From: Hondaea fermentalgiana
Lineage: Eukaryota; Sar; Bigyra; Thraustochytrida; Thraustochytriidae
DNA length: 10,639 nucleotides
NCBI GenBank assembly: GCA_014084085.1
Contig: NPFB01000162.1
Coordinates: 36,194-46,832, forward strand
Direction: 5' to 3'
Of the stretch, positions 6,076 to 10,639 are shown in pieces. How positions within the stretch are numbered: the first letter of the stretch is position 1; every line of letters begins with the position of its first letter. Made by a program: the position numbers and the translations under genes. Below the pieces are notes generated by a model. The model was given only the letters and a program-made list of their open reading frames with translations, was not told where the DNA came from and made no database searches.

Positions 6076-8757
6076 TCAGGAGTAGCTCGCGCAGGCGACC
6101 TTTGTTCCTGACGTGTAGTATGCGTTGCGCTTCCTTTCGCGGCTAATCGATTTGCGAAGAATGCACGCGTTTCTGTTTGCCCGGTACACCCAAGCTTTGC
6201 ATGATGAAATTGCGTTGCACCTTCGCGCACAGGCCTCGGGAGAATAGATGTTCCACAAATTCTGGAGCTTGGAACCCTTGATCTCCACGAATTGCTGTTC
6301 GCACGATTCAACAAGCGGACACGTCCTCGGCCCAGACACAAAAGCGTTACGCGACTTTGTGGTGTACCCGCCGTCATAGAGAAAGCACTTGGAGTCGCGC
6401 TTTTTCCACGTGTACCCCTGGCAAGCATCATTTGCTTGGCAGAGAAGGTAGCAAGCCTCGAGACTCCGCACCTTGTTTTCCTTGGCAAGCCGGCGGCCTC
6501 CCCAATATCGAAGCCCCTCTGTCGCGCAAATTTCTGCGCTATCCACCTCCTGGTCAGGCTCCGACGTTGGATACTTTGTGGGTTTCGCCGTAGGGCGTTT
6601 GGTGGGTTTCACTGTTGGACTCCTGGTAGGTGACGAGGTCGGACGCTTTGTCGGCGCTGGGGAGGATGGCGAAGGCGTGTCCTCTAGAAGATAAAACTCG
6701 GCCGGGTCATCCCAGCTGCGCGTGCGATTGTACACCTTTGGCTTGGCGATATACAGGACATCACCGCTTGATGCTCCTTGGGTCGTCAACGCCGAGCATC
6801 GGCTGTATAGCTTGCATCTTTTCGTGTTGGCATTGAAGTGAAAGGAGGTGCACGCAAAGTCGTCCTTTTTCGTTAACGTGTAGCACTCTTTCCGGCATTG
6901 TTCCAGATCGGTGTTTTTGAAGGTGTCGAGGGGGTCTTCATTGGCGCATACGTAGCCGCCAATGGCTTCCGTGAGCTGCGCCAGTGGCACGTACAAGGCG
7001 TCTGCAAAACGGCAGTTGAGCGGACCGCACACATAGCCCTCGTTGTAATCGAGCTCGTACGTGTCGGAGGTGTACATGTCATAGCCGAGATTATTGATCT
7101 CATTGCCATCACTGTCGCGCCATGGGAGACACTGGGGGTATCTGCCGACCTCTGTTAGCTTGTTATGCTTCGACGAGGTGACGCCGCTGCGCCACCAGCC
7201 AATGAGGCCCGGGCACGAAGCGCACTGGGGAATGGAGTCGTGAAATTCTTCCCACATGGCCGCCCGCGCCTCGTACAAGACTCGGTACGTATTTGCACAT
7301 TGGCGCGAGTGCCACAGCATGCAGTCCATGATAGGACTGGCAGCGCCGAGACAGCCGGACTCCGGGGGGCGGCGAGAGTTGACTTTGCGATTGGCAAACT
7401 GGTTGTAAAAATCGGGCGGAATGGAGCTCAAGCAATCTTCGAAGTTATCAAGCTTTGTGAGAGCGTGGAAGATCCGGACCAGATTGGAGTCTTCATCCGG
7501 GGTCATGAGGTGCTCGATGGCCAGTTCAAAGTGCTCGTAAAAGTGACCTTGGTACTGCTTGATGTAGGAAAAGTCAAAGTTCTCGGCTTCATACGACAAA
7601 CCTTTTGCGTCGAGGTAAAGTTTTGAAGCAAGGACATACATGAGAGCGACCGCGAGGTTGCCCTTGGGCGGCGCCAATAAAAGCCATTCCATGGCTGTTT
7701 TCATGTGCACCGAGGCCATGCGGCGGTAACCCTTCTCACTCTTCTTTTGCACGTCGGCATAGTACCAAAGGTTCTTGGCTGCCACCCACTGAAACTTGGA
7801 TGACCCGGATTTGAGATTACCAATGTATTGCACCACAAAGTCCTTGGTATTTAGAGGCACGGGCCCGTCTTCTTGCGAAGCCGGATTGTGCGCATACGGA
7901 AGGTTCGAGTTCTCGCTTTTGAAGATAACCTCGTGGAAGAGTCCGCCGCCTGCGCGCGCAGCGTTGCCCATGAAACCATTTTGCCAGCGCTGTCCTTGGA
8001 GATCGTTGCAGGTGTTGTCGACGTAAAAGTAGAGTTTCTTCTTACCGACCTTGAAGTGGATTTTGATGATTTTGGCCTCTGCTGTAGACTTTGCGGTTCG
8101 AGGAAACCATTCTTGGGCCATGAATTTCGCATTGTCACGGAACTGTGTCGACATTGCCGGATACGTTTGAACAATGGTCTTGCGATTTGTGTTTCGCTGC
8201 TCGTAAAGAAAGCCCTCCATGGGCTCGTTGACGTCGCAGCACCAGTAGCCGAACATGTCCTTGAACTTGTCGGATTTTTTGTCCGCAGAAGGTTGCCAGA
8301 ATTCTCCGGTACTATTCTCTCGGATGATCGTCAGGGCAGGCGGAAGCCTGCAATCTGCGACGGTGAGGCACGAGGCTTCGATTTCCGCGTCCGTGAGATC
8401 GCTGACCTCGACTGTATGGGGAATATCGACAGTCTCCTGGATGGCGCGCAGGCGATCGTCATGCGAGATTACTGTGTCAAAGCTCTCTGGGTCCGCGACT
8501 TGCGGCGCACCGCGCGTGCTTGCCGAGGGAACGCTTCCATAAAAGGGTTTGCCTGGACAGAGTTCAGGACGAAGTTTTGTGTCAGTGATGTTGTTCGACA
8601 TGGCGCTGATGGGGATGTAGTCGTAGAGGATGTCGTTGACGCAATTGCCACCGATGGCCGCGCCTTTGCCATTCTCCTTGATTAAAGTTGCGCAGAGCAC
8701 GATGACCATGAAGGCGTATCGTCGACTGGATCCCATTTTCTCGCGCGATGCCACCAT
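6076..8757 (-). CDS. Gene 2: secreted protein with unrecognised Cys-rich core, short basic PT stalk and three PAN/Apple-like modules
   Basis: The product is 893 residues with TGA at 6078-6076. The ATG at 8757 has a strong context (AAA-ATG-G). An in-frame ATG seven codons on (8736) would also keep the signal peptide (SSRR, then YAFMVIVLCATLI, with likely cleavage before the first core cysteine at 39).

Modules in order: core, residues 39-602; PAN/Apple-like 1, 603-672; PT stalk, 694-731; PAN/Apple-like 2, 744-813; PAN/Apple-like 3, 819-889. Cysteine spacing in modules 2 and 3 is identical to gene 1 (1, 26, 30, 36, 48, 70 and 1, 25, 29, 35, 47, 71). The core is about 60% identical to gene 1 by eye and two residues shorter, with the same WCCDVNEP, FMGNAARAGGG, RRPPESGCLGA, CPGLIGWWRSG and GRYPQCLPWRD landmarks. 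A conserved NNIT gives a shared N-glycosylation sequon. The protein is probably exported and soluble or matrix-bound, since the tail after the last cysteine is four residues (ASYS) with no anchor. I do not recognise the core and assign no enzymatic role. Confidence 0.93.
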   Translation of the reverse strand: MVASREKMGSSRRYAFMVIVLCATLIKENGKGAAIGGNCVNDILYDYIPISAMSNNITDTKLRPELCPGKPFYGSVPSASTRGAPQVADPESFDTVISHDDRLRAIQETVDIPHTVEVSDLTDAEIEASCLTVADCRLPPALTIIRENSTGEFWQPSADKKSDKFKDMFGYWCCDVNEPMEGFLYEQRNTNRKTIVQTYPAMSTQFRDNAKFMAQEWFPRTAKSTAEAKIIKIHFKVGKKKLYFYVDNTCNDLQGQRWQNGFMGNAARAGGGLFHEVIFKSENSNLPYAHNPASQEDGPVPLNTKDFVVQYIGNLKSGSSKFQWVAAKNLWYYADVQKKSEKGYRRMASVHMKTAMEWLLLAPPKGNLAVALMYVLASKLYLDAKGLSYEAENFDFSYIKQYQGHFYEHFELAIEHLMTPDEDSNLVRIFHALTKLDNFEDCLSSIPPDFYNQFANRKVNSRRPPESGCLGAASPIMDCMLWHSRQCANTYRVLYEARAAMWEEFHDSIPQCASCPGLIGWWRSGVTSSKHNKLTEVGRYPQCLPWRDSDGNEINNLGYDMYTSDTYELDYNEGYVCGPLNCRFADALYVPLAQLTEAIGGYVCANEDPLDTFKNTDLEQCRKECYTLTKKDDFACTSFHFNANTKRCKLYSRCSALTTQGASSGDVLYIAKPKVYNRTRSWDDPAEFYLLEDTPSPSSPAPTKRPTSSPTRSPTVKPTKRPTAKPTKYPTSEPDQEVDSAEICATEGLRYWGGRRLAKENKVRSLEACYLLCQANDACQGYTWKKRDSKCFLYDGGYTTKSRNAFVSGPRTCPLVESCEQQFVEIKGSKLQNLWNIYSPEACARRCNAISSCKAWVYRANRNACILRKSISRERKRNAYYTSGTKVACASYS
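6565..6678 (-). repeat. Short basic (xxPT)n stalk-coding segment in gene 2
   Basis: This 114-bp segment encodes 38 residues (694-731) with eight Pro-Thr pairs. Units include TKRPT, TVKPT, TAKPT and TKYPT, carrying eight Lys/Arg and no acidic residue. It sits at the same point between PAN/Apple-like modules 1 and 2 as the much longer acidic stalk of gene 1. An acidic linker (SEPDQEVDSAE) follows before module 2. Confidence 0.9.
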
Positions 8758-9243
8758 TTTGTCTTTGTCCGTTTTGGCGTCAACGTTTCGTCTGTCGTCG
8801 TTGCGCCTGAAAAACTTGGAGCAAGGTCGGGTCGATTTTGCGGGATTTGGAGCAACACCGGACCACTTTTGCGGGATGGGGGCGCTATCAGGGCCGACTT
8901 GTCTTCAAGATCGTCGGCGGACAGACAGACAACGGACAACGGACAACAAAGAGAGAGGAGGGGTGGATACGAATGGGAAAGGCGAGATTGTCCCTCGGGC
9001 CGCTCGCGAGCTAGTGAACGATGACACACCAACCCACTGCAACGATCAACGCCTAACCCCGTCGCGCTGCGAGATCTTCCCTCGCGCCGGGGCGGCAGGG
9101 TGCCAACCCGTCAGCGCGAGGACGGGCGGACAGCTCGTGAGAGGGCCTGACAGCTCGCGGAGAGGAGGGCCTACCTGGCAGCTGGTGCGACGTCCCCTTT
9201 CTATCCCTCTCCTTCCTCGCGCGGGCCAGCCAGCAAGCGCTTG

Positions 9244-9290
9244 AGCAAGCAAGCAAGCAAGCAGGCAGGCAAGGCAAGCAAGCAAGCAGC
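9244..9290. repeat. Imperfect tetranucleotide array (AGCA/AAGC)n
   Basis: Five clean AGCA units, two GGCA units, a slipped AAGGC and four further AAGC units make up a 47-bp array. It encodes Ala/Cys/Leu/Lys-Gln repeats in overlapping frames on both strands, so open frames crossing it are not evidence of a gene. Confidence 0.85.
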
Positions 9291-9542
9291 GAGCACGCGC
9301 GAGCCGGCCCCGCGTTCCAGGTTTGCCTGGTGGCTGCTACTTGCTCGGTCCACCTCCTCGCCCAGTATACCTGCCGGGAGAACGGGGCGCGCGCGCTGGT
9401 CCGAGTCCGAGGCCGGCGAGGCTGTTCCGTCATTGTCGATGGACCGATTGGGCTGATCGACGAGCCGATTCATCCGAGTTGCCATTGATTGCTGTTGGAC
9501 GGGGAGCGGCAACACACCTCCCTCCCCCAGGCAGCACGCAGC

Positions 9543-9595
9543 AGGGAAAAGAAGGGAAAGGGGGAAAAGAAATGATGGAAAAGGAAAGAAAGAAG
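9543..9595 (+). repeat. Polypurine tract
   Basis: Thirty uninterrupted purines (9543-9572) are followed, after TGAT, by nineteen more (9577-9595). The tract lies about 160-210 bp upstream of the plus-strand TATA box, where it could act as a nucleosome-disfavouring or GA-binding promoter element. That role is inferred from position only. Confidence 0.6.
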
Positions 9596-9751
9596 CAAGG
9601 AGACTCCATTGCTCACTCGCGGCTGCACGCGCCGGGGCCTGACGCTTCGGGAAGAAGAGCGGTGGCGGCTCTCCCGCCAGTCTCGCGGCGAAAAGGAAGA
9701 GGAACGCAAGCAACAAAGCAGGCTGAAAGCAAGCGAAAGGCAGCTAGTAGC

Positions 9752-9758
9752 TATAAAA
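9752..9758 (+). promoter_or_regulatory. Plus-strand TATA box (TATAAAA)
   Basis: CTATAAAACG at 9751-9760 is a consensus TATA box in otherwise GC-rich DNA, the best match noted in the window. It predicts a transcription start about 25-35 bp downstream, near 9780-9790. The first ATG after that, at 9889, has G at -3 and +4. This suggests a plus-strand gene divergent from gene 2 whose body lies mostly beyond the right edge. Confidence 0.45.
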
Positions 9759-9888
9759 CGCGACCGAGACTTTCGAGTCGGCAAGCGAGCGAGTAGACGT
9801 GAGCAGAGGTAGCAACTGCAGCAGCTGCAGCTGCCGCTGAGCTGCAAGTGCTAGCGACAGCGAGTCGCAACCGACAGAGGTTGGAGTA

Positions 9889-9978
9889 ATGGAGACGGTC
9901 GCGCGGCAACAAAGTCGGGCCTCGGCACGGGCGCACTACAGGGGCTTCAGAGGAAAGTCAAGTCGTACAGTGCCGTAG
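9889..9978 (+). CDS. Candidate short ORF or first exon after the TATA box
   Basis: The first ATG downstream of the TATA box opens 29 codons (starting METVARQQSRASAR) and ends in TAG at 9976-9978. The peptide is basic with no recognisable domain. It may be an upstream ORF, the start of a first exon that is spliced before the stop, or chance. A pyrimidine-rich CAG at 10169-10171 (CTTTCTCTCCAG) is a possible acceptor, but no donor stands out as decisive, so no spliced model is proposed. Confidence 0.18.
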   Translation: METVARQQSRASARAHYRGFRGKSSRTVP

Positions 9979-10639
9979 ATTTTGATGTGTCGACAGGACC
10001 GTGGCTGGCTGGCTGGCAGTGGCCATGGTGGCTGTAATATCGAGGCTTACTTGGGCCCTTGACGCTCGAATCACGGCCAGCACGGACACGAGCGCTTCGA
10101 GTATGTAGTATGTGCTCGGCGCGGGCGAGATGACTGGTAAATCGAGTGGCCCGTACGGGCTTTCTCTCCAGGCGAACGGGTGGGGCGATGAAGCTTGTTG
10201 CAGCCGCAGAGCGCTCGTGGGCTGGGTGGAGGGCTGGGTTGTGGCCGGTTGACTGGCAAACTGACCGCCACAGAGAGCTTGTGCGTAGCCATCGTGAGCA
10301 TCAACAAGCTACCCACTCTCGCACCTCGAGCCATCAGCGTTGGCAGTGCAGCTTCGGACCTCAGGCGCCGCACTCGCGCGCACTCACCCCGTCCACTCGA
10401 GGCCGACGCAGCAGTTTCGAGGAAGCACATCTTCCTCCGTGCCGCGCCCGACGCCTGCGACTCGTCCGCACCGCGCGCACGGGCTCGCGCTTGGTCCCTC
10501 GCGCTTCCTGCACGCACGGCAGCATTGCTCGCGCTTCCTGCTCTTCTCCACGATACAGAGAAAGCGCTAGGAGTAAGCCCGCGACCACTCAACCCGACGC
10601 GGCCTGGCGCGCGCCGGCCCGGCTCCCTCCCCGCGGGCG
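9979..10639. other. GC-rich right edge; plus-strand frame open to the window end
   Basis: From ATG at 10188 a plus-strand frame stays open to the last base (about 150 codons, starting MKLVAAAERSW). It begins 17 bases after a splice-acceptor-like CTTTCTCTCCAG. The translation is rich in Arg, Ser, His and Ala with no domain, and the opposite strand (10592-10071) is also open, so it is not accepted as a gene. It is recorded because it lies downstream of the TATA box and is cut by the window edge. No RNA gene or repeat other than a short GGCT run near 10005-10017 was seen. Confidence 0.3.

Larger units (their letters stand above)
8758..9751. other. Gene 2 upstream region and low-complexity spacer, no confident gene
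   Basis: The bases just upstream of gene 2 (minus strand) are A-rich before the ATG (GACAAAGACAAA), as in a typical eukaryotic leader. No minus-strand TATA box was found. The remainder is simple-sequence and GC-rich: CGGACAA units at 8933-8946, an AAGC array at 9244-9290 and a purine tract at 9543-9595. Open frames on both strands here translate to low-complexity or repeat-derived peptides without domains. It plausibly holds the promoter of gene 2 and the distal promoter of a divergent plus-strand unit. Confidence 0.45.

Noticed and set aside
7873..8685. Plus-strand 270-codon open frame antisense to gene 2, with a similar frame antisense to gene 1 (4026-4274)
   Set aside because: The resemblance between the two antisense products follows from conservation of the sense core. 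They have no domains and overlap strongly supported genes.
9201..9716. 171-codon minus-strand open frame with hydrophobic N-terminus
   Set aside because: The hydrophobic Leu/Phe run is the complement of the purine tract and the Cys/Leu run is the complement of the AAGC array. It is repeat-derived.
10071..10592. 173-codon minus-strand open frame at the right edge
   Set aside because: High GC keeps both strands open here. The product is Arg/Ser/Ala-rich without domain or supporting promoter.

Overview
The window looks like nuclear DNA from a protist. The two clear genes are long, intron-free and GC-rich. Each encodes a secreted protein that combines PAN/Apple-like cysteine modules with a proline-threonine (xxPT)n stalk. 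Such stalks are common in surface proteins of stramenopiles (diatoms, oomycetes, labyrinthulomycetes) and some other algae. Intron-free genes in a GC-rich genome would suit a thraustochytrid-type labyrinthulomycete, but this is an inference from style. No marker gene in the window fixes the taxon. No bacterial operon features, tRNA, rRNA, CRISPR array or transposon genes were seen.

Layout. Positions 1-53 are a perfect (TTGCC)n pentamer array running off the left edge. Positions 54-1715 are mostly non-coding, with one weak small ORF candidate (865-1257, +) and an AT-richer stretch that forms the 3' flank of gene 1. Gene 1 (4907-1716, minus) encodes about 1063 residues. Positions 4908-6075 are the gene 1 upstream region and gene 2 3' flank. 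They hold a candidate 74-nt plus-strand intron, a degenerate (AAGCC)n pentamer array and CAG-rich tracts. Gene 2 (8757-6076, minus) encodes 893 residues. Positions 8758-10639 are the gene 2 upstream region, with simple repeats, a purine tract and a plus-strand TATA box at 9752. That box may drive a divergent gene extending past the right edge.

Genes 1 and 2 are head-to-tail paralogues with the same module order: signal peptide, an unrecognised cysteine-rich core (566 and 564 residues), PAN/Apple-like module 1, PT stalk, PAN/Apple-like modules 2 and 3, then an abrupt end with no membrane or GPI-type tail. Core and cysteine spacing are closely conserved. The stalk differs strongly, at 205 residues in gene 1 (net acidic) against 38 in gene 2 (strongly basic). 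The likely picture is a duplicated pair of extracellular proteins that present a conserved globular head and a C-terminal binding pair separated by a spacer of variable length and charge. The core is the most promising undescribed element.
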